A stretch of DNA of 64,000 nt from VAXT01 sp963850415. GTDB lineage: Bacteria; Actinomycetota; Thermoleophilia; Gaiellales; Gaiellaceae. The notes beneath the pieces are model-generated. The model saw only the letters and a list, made by a program, of their open reading frames with translations. It had not been told where the DNA came from and ran no database searches. Position 1 is the first letter of the stretch, and each line of letters begins with the position of its first letter. The position numbers were made by a program, and so were the translations under genes. Below, piece after piece: positions 30,369-39,135 of this stretch. The stretch covers positions 522,828 to 586,827 of the forward strand of contig CAWKLE010000004.1 of NCBI GenBank assembly GCA_963850415.1, in the 5' to 3' direction.

Positions 30369-33300
30369 TTACCGCCGGCCGATTGCCAGCTTCACCGGGA
30401 AGTTCCGGCGCTTGATCGTGCCGGGCCGCGGTGACTGGTTGACCACACGGCCACGCAGCGAGCGGCGCGCGCGAACGCGTCGCACCCTGCCGACCGAGCA
30501 GTGCGCCCGCCGGATCTTCGTCTTCGCGGCGCCGAGTCGCAGCCCGAGAACCCTCGGGACACGGCAGCGGACCGGAGGCGGAGGCGGCGGAGGCGGTGGC
30601 GGTGGCGGCGGTGGTGGCGGAGGCGGAGGTGGTGGAGGTGGTGGTGGCGGAGGTGGTGGTGGCGGAGGTGGTGGAGGTGGTGGTGGCGGAGGTGGTGGAG
30701 GTGGCGGAGGTGGTGGTGGTGGTGGAGGTGGTGGTGGTGGCGGAGGTGGTGGTGGCGGAGGAGGCGGAGGCGGAGGCGGAGGCGGAGGTGGTGGTGGCGG
30801 AGGTGGCGGAGGTGGCGGAGGTGGCCCACCTAGCGCGCGGTAGAGATGGTCGTGCAGGAACTGGAACGTCTGTCCGTTGATCCCGCCGGTTGACCAGATC
30901 TCGCCGCCGACTCGGCCTGTGCTGTAGAAGCCGGCCTGGTTCGCCTGCCGTGGCGGAGCCGGGAGGTCGGGCGGCGAAGCCACCCATGTGCCCGACGGCC
31001 ACGCGCTGGTGTCCAGCTCGTTGACTGTCTGCACGGAGTCGAAGAAGCCAGCGCCTTGAGCGTCGCCGCCGAGGGCGTAGATCTTCGTTCCGTCAGAAGC
31101 CAGGCCGAAGTCGGCACGGCCGGGCGTGAACGTCGGCCCGGTCGACCAGACGCCGGTCGCCATGTCGAGTCGCATCGTCATCGTGCTGTTCGTCGGTGCG
31201 GACGGAGTGAACCCGCCGACCACGTACAGGTACTGCCCGACGGTCTGGTACCCCGCCAGGAAGAACGCCTGCGGCGCCGGGTTTCCTGTCGTCCAGCTGT
31301 TGGAAGCGACGTCGTAGACGGACGTGGTGTTCGTGCCTAGCGTCGCAGCTCCTCCACCAACGACGTACACCTTGCCGTTGAACGCTCCGGCAGCGGCTCC
31401 GTAGTTGTCGCTGTAGCCCGGACGTGGAGGCCCGGACGCCCACGTGTTGCTAGCAACGTCGTAGATGTTGAACGAGTCGCCGGTGTCGCCCTCGACAAGG
31501 TAGTACTTGCCGTTGAGGAGAGCTCCCGCCGGTGCTTCGCTCGCCACCGGGATCGGTGCGAGTGGCGTCCACGTGTCCGAGGTCGCGTTGTACCTGTTGA
31601 CGTCGGGAACGCGAGTGCCGTCCGCGACGCCGCCGAACACATACAGGTTCTCGCCGTTCTCCCCGAACGCGTATCGCACGTCGTTCAGTGGGTACGGAGC
31701 GGCTGGATTCCAGCCCGGAGGCGGCGGTGGTGGCGGTGGCGGTGGTGGTCCTCCTCCACCGAGTGTCTCGGTGGTGGTCGTCGTGGAGGCGCCGTTGTAG
31801 CCACCCGCTGCAATCAGCGTGTCACCAACATTGGTGCCGCCCGGGAAGGAGCGAGCCTCGTTCAACGACGGCTCATTGCCCCACGAGTTCGAGCCCGGGT
31901 CGTAACTGACCGTCGCCCCGGTCGTCAACGGACTCTGGAACGCAGCCCGCATCCGGCCCTGCGACAGGAACGGATTCCCGCCACCGAACTCGAAGAACCG
32001 CCCTGACGAGATACCACTGCCAGGAACGTTGTTCGGAGACGGCAACGACGTGCACGTCGACCACGAGTTCGCAGCGATGTTGTAGTCCTGACAGTCGCTG
32101 ATCACCGTGTTCGTCGCGTCACGACCACCGGCCACATACATATGGCCGTTGATGATCGCCGAGCCCGCACCACCAACAGCATGCGGAATCGGCGCCTTCG
32201 TCGCCCACGTGTTCGCGACCGGGTCGTACTCCCAGGTCGTCGGCTGAGCCGAATCGACCGTCCCCGTGTTGTACCCGGAGACGACGTAGATCTTCCCGTT
32301 GCCCGGGTTGTACCCAGACACCGCGAAGCTCCGCACGTCAGGCATCGGAGCACCCGTCGACCACGTGTTCGAAGCCACGTCGTAGATACGCGTGTCGTTG
32401 AAGTTCTGAGCCGAAACCGCATCCTCGCCGCCGAACACATACAGCTTGTTCGTCGTCGGGTAATACACGGCCGAAGTCATGATCGCCCCCGACCCCGGGA
32501 ACGGAGCCAAGGTCGACCACGTGTTCGTCGCCGGCACGAACTTGTACAGCGTGTTCAACGACACACCAGAACTGAACGAATACCCGCCGGCAATGTAGCC
32601 AGCAGTCGCATCAGCACTCATCCCGCCGCCGTAGAAGTCCTGCGGCATCGGTGAGCGAATCTGCCAACCCGGAGGCGGTGGTGGCGGAGGCGGCGGAGGA
32701 GGCCCACCCGTGCTGATCGAAAGCGACCAGCTGGAGATGGTGCCGATGTCCCCGCCCGCGTCATCCATGATGTACAGGCTCCAGGTCCCGTTCGCGTTCC
32801 CGCCGTTAAACGTCGACAGGGCGACGTCGCCACTCGGCGTCGGTGCAGGCGCCGCGAACGGATCACCGGGGTCGTAGTTGGCCGGCGAGTAGCTCCCCGG
32901 GCACGTGAAGCCACCCGAGTCCGGCAGCACCGTCCCCGCCTGATCATCGATCGTCAGGTCACAGTTGACGGCGCCCGTGAAACCACCCGCATCCGAGAAG
33001 AAGATCGCGTTCTGCCCATCAGGCGAGACGAGCATCATGTCGAGATCATCCGGATACGTGTGGGTGAGCCCATTGATCTGCACGTTCACATCCGAGATCG
33101 CACCACTCATCCCGGACACGACGCAGTCGGACGGATAAGGGGTCGCCGGACTCGCATCGTTGATCGTGATCGCACCGCCCGAGCAGCTCGGGCCGCCGCC
33201 GCCAGTCGTGCCGCTCAGGCGGAAGACCTGGTCGGGCACGCCGGGGTCGATCCCGCATGTCGTGCCGCGGGCGCCCCAGGACGGGCAGATGGCGAAGCCG

Positions 33301-33968
33301 CCGCCTGGGTTCTGCCAGGCCGCTTCGTTGTTCGACCCGACGGTCCGGTCGGTCCAGCCCCACTGGCCGCCGGCACCGAGGTCCATGTTCGCCTGGACGG
33401 AGACCCAGTAGTGGCCTGCGGGCAGCGAGACCGCCGACGGGATCGCGATCGTCAGCGAGCCCGCGGTGTCGCCGACGGTCAGGCCGGGCCGTGTCGCCAC
33501 CTGGCTGCCGGGCAGGCCGCTCGCGTCGGAGTAGAAGTTGACGTTCGCGCTGGTCATCGGGCCAGTGCCGTTGAAGTAGACGCCCGCGACGTCGACCTGG
33601 TTGACCGACCACGTCTCCCCGTTGGGGACCACGAAGTCGTCGCCAAGCTCGTCGTCGAACGCGTCAAAGGCGGCCTCGAAGTTCTGCGAGGACGTCGACT
33701 GTGCCCCGGCATTGTCGTACTGGTCGTACAGAACGACGTCGCCCCGTTTCACAGGAGGCCTCAGCAACGCGTGGCGCTTGAGGCCTGTCGCACGCGCGTG
33801 CGTCGTGATGCCTGCTGCTGTTCCTCGAGCCTTGCCGGCTGATGCTCGAACCAGCGAGCCCGGGTTCGAGGCCGAGGATGCGGCGCTCGCGGCCGCGAGG
33901 CCCACACCGAGCGCCACCAACAGCGCCCAGCCGAGCACCCTCGGCCGTCCCACTCTCGATTCCTTCAC
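30369..33968 (-). CDS. Giant polyproline-PASTA surface protein: YDQYD, P-domain, two Kelch-like propellers
   Basis: GTG 33968, behind GGGAGGAGTAGG, starts a 1199-residue secreted protein. In order it has a signal peptide (1-35), a YDQYD beta domain (about 77-265), a P-like domain (about 270-435), 11 prolines, and a first Kelch-like propeller (YIAGGYSFSSG, KLYVFGGEDAVS, KIYVVSGYNTG, HMYVAGGRDATN). Another 11 prolines precede a second propeller (LYVFGGVADGTR ... KIYALGGDAQGAG). Then come 84 consecutive prolines (1049-1132) and a PASTA domain (1133-1199). A polyproline II rod of 84 residues would be about 26 nm long. No hydrolase motif is visible, so adhesion or binding is the likely role. Confidence 0.88.
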   Translation of the reverse strand: MKESRVGRPRVLGWALLVALGVGLAAASAASSASNPGSLVRASAGKARGTAAGITTHARATGLKRHALLRPPVKRGDVVLYDQYDNAGAQSTSSQNFEAAFDAFDDELGDDFVVPNGETWSVNQVDVAGVYFNGTGPMTSANVNFYSDASGLPGSQVATRPGLTVGDTAGSLTIAIPSAVSLPAGHYWVSVQANMDLGAGGQWGWTDRTVGSNNEAAWQNPGGGFAICPSWGARGTTCGIDPGVPDQVFRLSGTTGGGGPSCSGGAITINDASPATPYPSDCVVSGMSGAISDVNVQINGLTHTYPDDLDMMLVSPDGQNAIFFSDAGGFTGAVNCDLTIDDQAGTVLPDSGGFTCPGSYSPANYDPGDPFAAPAPTPSGDVALSTFNGGNANGTWSLYIMDDAGGDIGTISSWSLSISTGGPPPPPPPPPPPGWQIRSPMPQDFYGGGMSADATAGYIAGGYSFSSGVSLNTLYKFVPATNTWSTLAPFPGSGAIMTSAVYYPTTNKLYVFGGEDAVSAQNFNDTRIYDVASNTWSTGAPMPDVRSFAVSGYNPGNGKIYVVSGYNTGTVDSAQPTTWEYDPVANTWATKAPIPHAVGGAGSAIINGHMYVAGGRDATNTVISDCQDYNIAANSWSTCTSLPSPNNVPGSGISSGRFFEFGGGNPFLSQGRMRAAFQSPLTTGATVSYDPGSNSWGNEPSLNEARSFPGGTNVGDTLIAAGGYNGASTTTTTETLGGGGPPPPPPPPPPPGWNPAAPYPLNDVRYAFGENGENLYVFGGVADGTRVPDVNRYNATSDTWTPLAPIPVASEAPAGALLNGKYYLVEGDTGDSFNIYDVASNTWASGPPRPGYSDNYGAAAGAFNGKVYVVGGGAATLGTNTTSVYDVASNSWTTGNPAPQAFFLAGYQTVGQYLYVVGGFTPSAPTNSTMTMRLDMATGVWSTGPTFTPGRADFGLASDGTKIYALGGDAQGAGFFDSVQTVNELDTSAWPSGTWVASPPDLPAPPRQANQAGFYSTGRVGGEIWSTGGINGQTFQFLHDHLYRALGGPPPPPPPPPPPPPPPPPPPPPPPPPPPPPPPPPPPPPPPPPPPPPPPPPPPPPPPPPPPPPPPPPPPPPPPPPPPPPPPPPPPPVRCRVPRVLGLRLGAAKTKIRRAHCSVGRVRRVRARRSLRGRVVNQSPRPGTIKRRNFPVKLAIGRR
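30573..30824. repeat. 252-bp NGG trinucleotide array encoding 84 prolines
   Basis: Every triplet from 30573 to 30824 is NGG on the plus strand, that is CCN on the coding strand, without a single interruption. All of CCG, CCT and CCA are used in mixed order, so the array is protein-selected rather than a simple microsatellite. Confidence 0.95.
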
Positions 33969-34056
33969 CCTACTCCTCCCAGTTGGATGACCCGCGCAGG
34001 GGGACAGGTCGCTGCCCCCTGGCGCAATGCGCCCCTGAGTCACGCATTCAGAGGTG

Positions 34057-34085
34057 TTTCTAAATCTTTCAACGCGTAAATGCAA
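34057..34085 (-). promoter_or_regulatory. Probable sigma-A promoter of the giant surface protein gene
   Basis: On the minus strand TTGCAT (34085-34080) and TAGAAA (34062-34057) are spaced by 17 bp, 89 bp before GTG 33968. The -10 box matches the TAGAAC/TAAGAA boxes of the sister genes. Confidence 0.55.
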
Positions 34086-34166
34086 TAGCCCGGCCCAAAT
34101 CATTTCGAGGCTCGCCGCGAACGCACGACCGGGCGTCGCCGCCCGACGCGAAACGACGAGGGGCCG

Positions 34167-35099
34167 CTAGCGGCGGCCGACGGTGAGGCTCACTCGGGCA
34201 CCGGCGCGGCGGACGACGCCTGCGCGCGGGCTCTGCGCGATCACCCGTCCGACGCGATTCGCGGCTGCGCGACGACGGCGAACAGCGCCGACGGCGCAGC
34301 GGCTCGAGCGGATCTTCGCCTTCGCCCTCGTGAGCTTCAGCCCGATCACGCGGGGCACGCGGCACCTCCGAGGCGGTGGCGGTGGCGGTGGCGGTGGCGG
34401 TGGCGGTGGCGGTGGCGGTGGCGGTGGCGGCGGTGGAGGAGGCGGTGGCGGGGGCGGCGGTGGAGGAGGCGGGGGCGGTGGAGCGCCGATCGTCCCGGTG
34501 AGCCGGAACACCTGGTCGGGTGCCGCAGCGTCACCGATGCACGCCCCGCGGGGAGCCCAGCCCGCACAAGCCGTCCCCTGGCCGCCGCCCGGGTTCTGCC
34601 AGGCGGCGGGAGCGGTCGCCTGCTGGGTGCGGTCCAGCCAGGCCCACTGCCCTGCGGACGAGAACGTCTGGTTCGCCTGCACCGAGATCCAGTACCGCCC
34701 CTCGAAGAGCCCGATCGACGGATCGAGGGTGATCACGAAGCTCGGGTCGCCGGTGAAGCTCTGGTTCGGGCGTGACGCGAGCAGGGTGCCGGGCAGGTCG
34801 CCGGAGCTCGCGTAGACGGCGACGTTGACCGAGGTCGCGGGGCCCGGACCGTTGAAGTACGCCCCCTGCACCTCGACGCCCGTCACGTTCCAGCCCGGGC
34901 CTGCGGGGACGTCGAAGTCGTCGGCGGCGGCGTCGTCGTACTGGTCGAGCGCGGCTTCGAAGTTCTGCGAGCCGGCGCCGATCGGTCCTGCCTGGTCGTA
35001 CTGGTCGTAGAGCACGTCGCCCGGTGACCCGGCGGCGGTCGCGCAGAACCCGAGCGCGGCGAGGACGAGTGCGGCGATGGTGACGGCGGGTGGCTTCAC
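34167..35099 (-). CDS. Polyproline-PASTA surface protein with YDQYD domain
   Basis: ATG 35099 starts a 310-residue protein. A signal peptide (KPPAVTIAALVLAALGFCATAAG) is followed by the YDQYD beta domain (residues about 27-205; VLYDQYDQAG ... SQNFEAALDQYDD ... GAYFNGPGPA ... GRYWISVQANQ ... PDQVFRLTG). Residues 207-243 are 37 prolines. The PASTA domain (244-310) is more diverged than the others (CRVPRVIGLKLTRAKAKIRS ... AQSPRAGVV) but keeps both Cys. This is the simplest complete member and the clearest statement of the family plan. The function of the YDQYD domain is unknown. Confidence 0.87.
   Translation of the reverse strand: MKPPAVTIAALVLAALGFCATAAGSPGDVLYDQYDQAGPIGAGSQNFEAALDQYDDAAADDFDVPAGPGWNVTGVEVQGAYFNGPGPATSVNVAVYASSGDLPGTLLASRPNQSFTGDPSFVITLDPSIGLFEGRYWISVQANQTFSSAGQWAWLDRTQQATAPAAWQNPGGGQGTACAGWAPRGACIGDAAAPDQVFRLTGTIGAPPPPPPPPPPPPPPPPPPPPPPPPPPPPPPPPPPPPPRRCRVPRVIGLKLTRAKAKIRSSRCAVGAVRRRRAAANRVGRVIAQSPRAGVVRRAGARVSLTVGRR
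34374..34427. repeat. (CGGTGG)9 hexanucleotide tandem repeat
   Basis: Nine perfect copies of CGGTGG lie inside the proline-coding stretch. This is the same hexamer as the 13-copy array at 25309-25386 in another phase, in a different gene of the family. Confidence 0.95.
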
Positions 35100-35141
35100 G
35101 GCGTTCTGCTCGAGGAGCTTCTCACGAACTGCTCCGAGATG

Positions 35142-35177
35142 AAAAGGGGACGCCCGGTGGTGCGGGCGTCCCCTTTT
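35142..35177. terminator. Strong bidirectional hairpin terminator
   Basis: A 15-bp perfect stem, AAAAGGGGACGCCCG (35142-35156) with 35163-35177, has a 6-nt loop and A/T runs at both ends. It lies downstream of the surface protein gene ending at 35197 and upstream of the one starting at 35099. Confidence 0.9.
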
Positions 35178-35196
35178 GGTCGCGTTGGTGTTGGGC

Positions 35197-38100
35197 CTAG
35201 CCCCTACCGACCGCCAGCTTGACCGGGAAGTTCCGGCGCTTGATCGTGCCGGGCCTCGGTGACTGGTTCACCACGCGGCCGCGCAGTGAGCGGCGCGAGC
35301 GAACGCGTCGCACCCTGCCGACCGAGCAGTGCGCCCTCCGGATCTTCGTCTTCGCGGCGCCGAGTCGCAGCCCGAGAACCCTCGGGACACGGCAGCGGAC
35401 CGGAGGCGGAGGAGGCGGAGGCGGTGGCGGAGGTGGTGGCGGAGGTGGCGGAGGCGGTGGCGGGGCGGTGGCGGTGGCGGTGGAGGCGGAGGTGGTGGAG
35501 GCGGTGGAGGTGGAGGCGGTGGAGGCGGTGGAGGCGGAGGGGGCGGCGGAGGCGGAGGTGGCGGCGGAGGCGGAGGTGGTGGCGGAGGCGGAGGCGGCGG
35601 AGGTGGCGGAGGCGGAGGTCCACCGGCCGTGATCGACAGCGACCAGCTCGTCATGTCGCCGGTGTCGATCGCCGCGTCATCGACGACGTACAGGCTCCAG
35701 GTCCCGTTCGGCGAGTCTCCGTCGAACGTGGACAGTGGCACGTTGCCACTCGGCACGGGCGCCGGAGCCGGGAACGGATCGCCGGGCTCGTAGTCCGCCG
35801 GCTGATAGCTCCCCGGGCACGCGATCTGCGATGCGTCCGGAAGCGGTGTCGGAGCTTCGTCGTCGATCGTCAGGTCGCAGTTGACGACGTCGAACGAGCC
35901 GCCCGTGTCGGACATGAAGATCGCGTTCCGACCGCTCGGCGAGACCAGCAGCATGTCGATGTCGTCGGGATACGTGTGGCTGAGCCCGTTGAGTTGGACA
36001 TTGAGATCGGTGATCGCTCCGGACAGGCCGGACACGACGCAGGTCGACGGGTACGGCGTTGCCGGTCCGTCGTCGTTGATCGTGACCGCCCCGCCGCTAC
36101 AGGTCGGCGGCGGTGGAGGTGGCGGAGGTGGCGGAGGCGGTGGTGGCGGAGGCGGAGGTGGTGGTGGCGGCGGAGGTGGGGGTGGCGGAGGTGGCGGCGG
36201 TGGCGGTGGCGGAGGCGGCGGAGGAGGAGGAGGCGGAGGCCCGCCGCTGGTCGTGATCGAGAGCGACCAGCCGGTGATGTTGCCCACGTCTGCCGCAGCG
36301 TCGTCCACGACGTACAGCGACCAGGTGCCGTTCGGCGGGCCGCCGTCGAACGTGGACAACGCCACACTCCCGCTCGGCGCAGGCGCCGGAGCCGGGAACG
36401 GATCGCCAGGCTCGTAATTCGCCGGCTGATAGCTCCCCGGACACGCGATCTGCGACGCGTCCGGAAGCACATCCGGAGCCTCGTCGTCGATCGTCAGGTC
36501 ACAGTTGACAAGGTCGAACTGGCCACCCGCATCGGACATGAAGATCGCGTTCTGGCCCCCCGGCGACACGAGCAACATGTCGATGTCGTCCGGATACGTA
36601 TGACTCAAGCCCGCGAGCTGCACGTTCACGTCCGAGATCGAACCGCTCAGCCCCGAGACGACACAGGTCGACGGATAGGGGGTCGCCGTCCCTGCATCGT
36701 TGATCGTGATCGCCCCGCCCGAGCAGTTCGGTGGTGGAGGCGGTGGAGGCGGTGGAGGCGGAGGCGGTGGAGGCGGTGGCGGCGGCGGTGGCGGCCCGGT
36801 CGTCGGGATCTTGTCGTAGAAGACGTCCTGCTGGGCGACGCCGCTGATCGGCACGCGGCCGTCGACCCACGTCGTGTGGATGAGGTTGCTCACGCCGAAG
36901 GAGCGGTCGTAGTCGCCCGTGTAGCAGGGCTGCACGTTCGGGTCGGGCTGCGTCGGCACCGGGTAGATGACGTCGCTGACCGCGGCCGGCGGCTCCCACG
37001 TAGCGCCATTGTCGGTCGAGAGGCGACCGAAGCGCTGCAGGTCGTTGTTGGCCGTGTTGCGCTGGTCGTACCAGCTGACGAACACGTGACCCTCCGGCGT
37101 GACCGCCACGGACGGCTGCCACTGACCGCGCGTCCCACCGTCACCATCCAGGCGCAGCGGGGCACTCCAGGTGGCGCCGTTGTCGGTCGAGCGCACGTAG
37201 TAGATGTCGCCCTTGTCACTCCCCGTACCGTGCGACGCATACGCGTAATGGACGGTGTTGTTCGGACCGACAGCGATGTCACCCCAACCCATATGCCGCC
37301 AGTACTGCGGATACATCATCGCGAAGTACGTGTTCGACGAACACAGGCCGACGCCCGGGCCCGGGAAGCCCGGCCCCATCGTCACCGACGACCAGTTCAC
37401 GCCGCCGTTCGTCGAGATCCGAACGATGTTCGTCCGCGTCCCCAAACCACCGCCGCCCTCGTCCATCGTCGCCACGAACACATGCCCATCAGGGCCGACA
37501 GTCACCTGGACGTCGCGGACGAAGCTACCCACGACCGTCACCGGTGCTGTCCAGGTGGCTCCGCCGTCGTTCGACCACGTCACCTGCACCGCTCCGCCGC
37601 CCACAGCGAAGTTGTTCCAGGTGATGTAGGCGCGCCCATAGAACGGGCTCGACGGGTTGTTGTCCACCCAACCCGACTCACGATCGTCCGAACCGCCGCT
37701 ATGCGCACACGGCCCGGTGCCCCACGTGACGCCGTCGTTCGACGTCCACACGCCGAGCCCCTGACCCCCACAACCGGAAGCCAGGAAGACGGCGATCCAC
37801 TTCGAATGCATCGCGTCGTACATCACGACCGGATCCCCGAAGCCCGTGCCGTGGCCCGTGCAAAACGGCCGCGTGTTCAGGTTCGACCACGTCGAGCCGC
37901 CATTCGTTGAGTAGGAGCCGCCCGAGTAGCAGCTAGGCGCTGTGCGCGAGTCGTTATACGCCGAGACGACCGTGTTCCCCGCCGCCCACACCTGGGTCTC
38001 CGACTGGGTCACACTCGGGAAGGTGCCCTCGCCGCCCGTGATGATGTTCACGTCCGTCCCGCCGTAATCACGCGGGCTCTGCCGAAGTTGAGCCAGCGAC

Positions 38101-38333
38101 GAAAACCTCGAGTTCAGCTGCTCCTGGCTCGCAGGCGTACGCCCACAGGCAGCCAGGATCTGCGCCGCATGCGCGTTCACCTGCTTCTGAAGCTGAAACG
38201 TGCCGATCGTCGCGCACACCCCGTGAGCCGACTTACCCGCACTTGCGCCCGCGGCCACCGCGCCGGTCAGCACGATCGCCAGCGAAGCGAACGCGGCCAG
38301 CCACGGCCAGCGCGCATGCTGTCGCTTCTGCAC
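35197..38333 (-). CDS. Polyproline-PASTA surface protein with BNR/sialidase-like propeller and two P-domains; frameshifted in the last proline repeat
   Basis: GTG 38333, seven bases after GGGGAGG, gives a signal peptide (QKRQHARWPWLAAFASLAIV). Residues about 90-510 form a BNR propeller with at least six Asp-box repeats (STNGGSTW, SNDGVTW, SNDGGATW, STNGGVNW, and STDNGATW twice). Then follow 22 prolines (514-535), P-like domain A, 45 prolines (699-743), P-like domain B and 52 prolines (906-957). One base is missing at CGGGGCGG (35461-35468), so the long frame ends at 35268 in an Arg-rich tail. After 21 more in-phase proline codons, the intact PASTA domain ends at 35197. Sialidase catalytic residues are not evident. 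Confidence 0.72.
36262..36727 (-). repeat. 466-bp P-domain module, copy B
   Basis: Identical to 28085-28550 over the whole length. The second P-domain of the same gene, at about 35640-36095, encodes the same fold with many base differences, which shows how unusual the exact identity is. Confidence 0.95.
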
Positions 38334-38389
38334 AGACAAACCTCCCCTACCCGTGATGGTTCGCTCCTCCAGTTCGGAGCTTAGGGCGG

Positions 38390-38418
38390 GTTCTACAACT
38401 TTGAGCGGCGTTTTTCAA
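38390..38418 (-). promoter_or_regulatory. Probable sigma-A promoter at the head of the surface-protein cluster
   Basis: On the minus strand TTGAAA (38418-38413) and TAGAAC (38395-38390) are spaced by 17 bp, 57 bp before GTG 38333. It is the best promoter match among the cluster genes. Confidence 0.65.
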
Positions 38419-38471
38419 TCCGCCCGGGCCCGTTCATCCGGGCTCGAGTGGACCGGCGCGCGGGAGGTGCG

Positions 38472-39110
38472 CTAGCGCTTCTGGACGAGCGTCATCCCGT
38501 CACGGACGGTGAGCATCACCGACACCACTCGGTCGTCGCCCGCGACGCGATCGTTGAAGGCCTTGATCGCCTCTGTGGACTCGTCGCCGTCGGGCTCGAC
38601 GACCCGCCCGGACCACAGCACGTTGTCGGCGATGACCAGGCCGTTTTCGGCCAAGAGCGGCAGCACGGCCTCGTAGTACGCCTGGTAGTTCGGCTTGTCG
38701 GCGTCGATGAAGACGAGGTCGAACGGGCCCTCGAGCGCCTGGATCGTCTCCAGCGCCGGGCCGAGCTTGATCTCGATCTTGTCGCCGTGCCCGCTCTCGT
38801 CCATGTAGCGGCGCGCGATCGCGGTCGCGTCCGGGTCGACGTCGCAGGTGACGATCCGGCCGTCCTCCGCGATCGCCGAGGCCATGGCGATCGACGAGTA
38901 GCCGGTGAACGTTCCGAGCTCGAGGATGCGCTTCGCGCCGGTGAGCCGGACGAGCGCTGCCAGGAAGCCGCCCTCGATCCGGCCGACCATCATCTGCGGG
39001 GCGGTCGTCTTCTCCCGCGTCTCGGCCGCGAGCCGGTCGAAGAGCTCGTCCAGCTGGCTCGTGTGCTCGGCCGCGTACTCCTCGACCTGCTCGTTGACGA
39101 TGAAGGCCAT
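38472..39110 (-). CDS. SAM-dependent O-methyltransferase (class I, catechol/caffeoyl-CoA type)
   Basis: This 212-residue enzyme of the O-methyltransferase family 3 contains the SAM motif RILELGTFTGYSSIAMA, the acidic ribose ligand in IVTCDVDPDA, the metal and catalytic motif FDLVFIDADKPNYQAYYEAV, and VIADNVLWSGRV. It would transfer a methyl group to a hydroxyl of a small catechol-like acceptor; the acceptor is unknown. It lies 25 nt downstream of the fabF-like gene on the same strand, probably co-transcribed. Confidence 0.92.
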   Translation of the reverse strand: MAFIVNEQVEEYAAEHTSQLDELFDRLAAETREKTTAPQMMVGRIEGGFLAALVRLTGAKRILELGTFTGYSSIAMASAIAEDGRIVTCDVDPDATAIARRYMDESGHGDKIEIKLGPALETIQALEGPFDLVFIDADKPNYQAYYEAVLPLLAENGLVIADNVLWSGRVVEPDGDESTEAIKAFNDRVAGDDRVVSVMLTVRDGMTLVQKR

Positions 39111-39135
39111 CTCGGCCCGAGAGGCTAGCGCTTCT

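Noticed and set aside
22015..36794. Plus-strand Gly-rich open frames (collagen-like or glycine-rich proteins) opposite the proline repeats
   Set aside because: They are the antisense of CCN arrays; the minus-strand frames have signal peptides, ribosome sites, promoters and conserved domains, while the plus-strand frames have none of these.
35197..38333. A sialidase enzyme
   Set aside because: Asp-box repeats are clear, but the Arg triad and Tyr/Glu pair of sialidases cannot be located; BNR propellers are common in non-enzymatic proteins.
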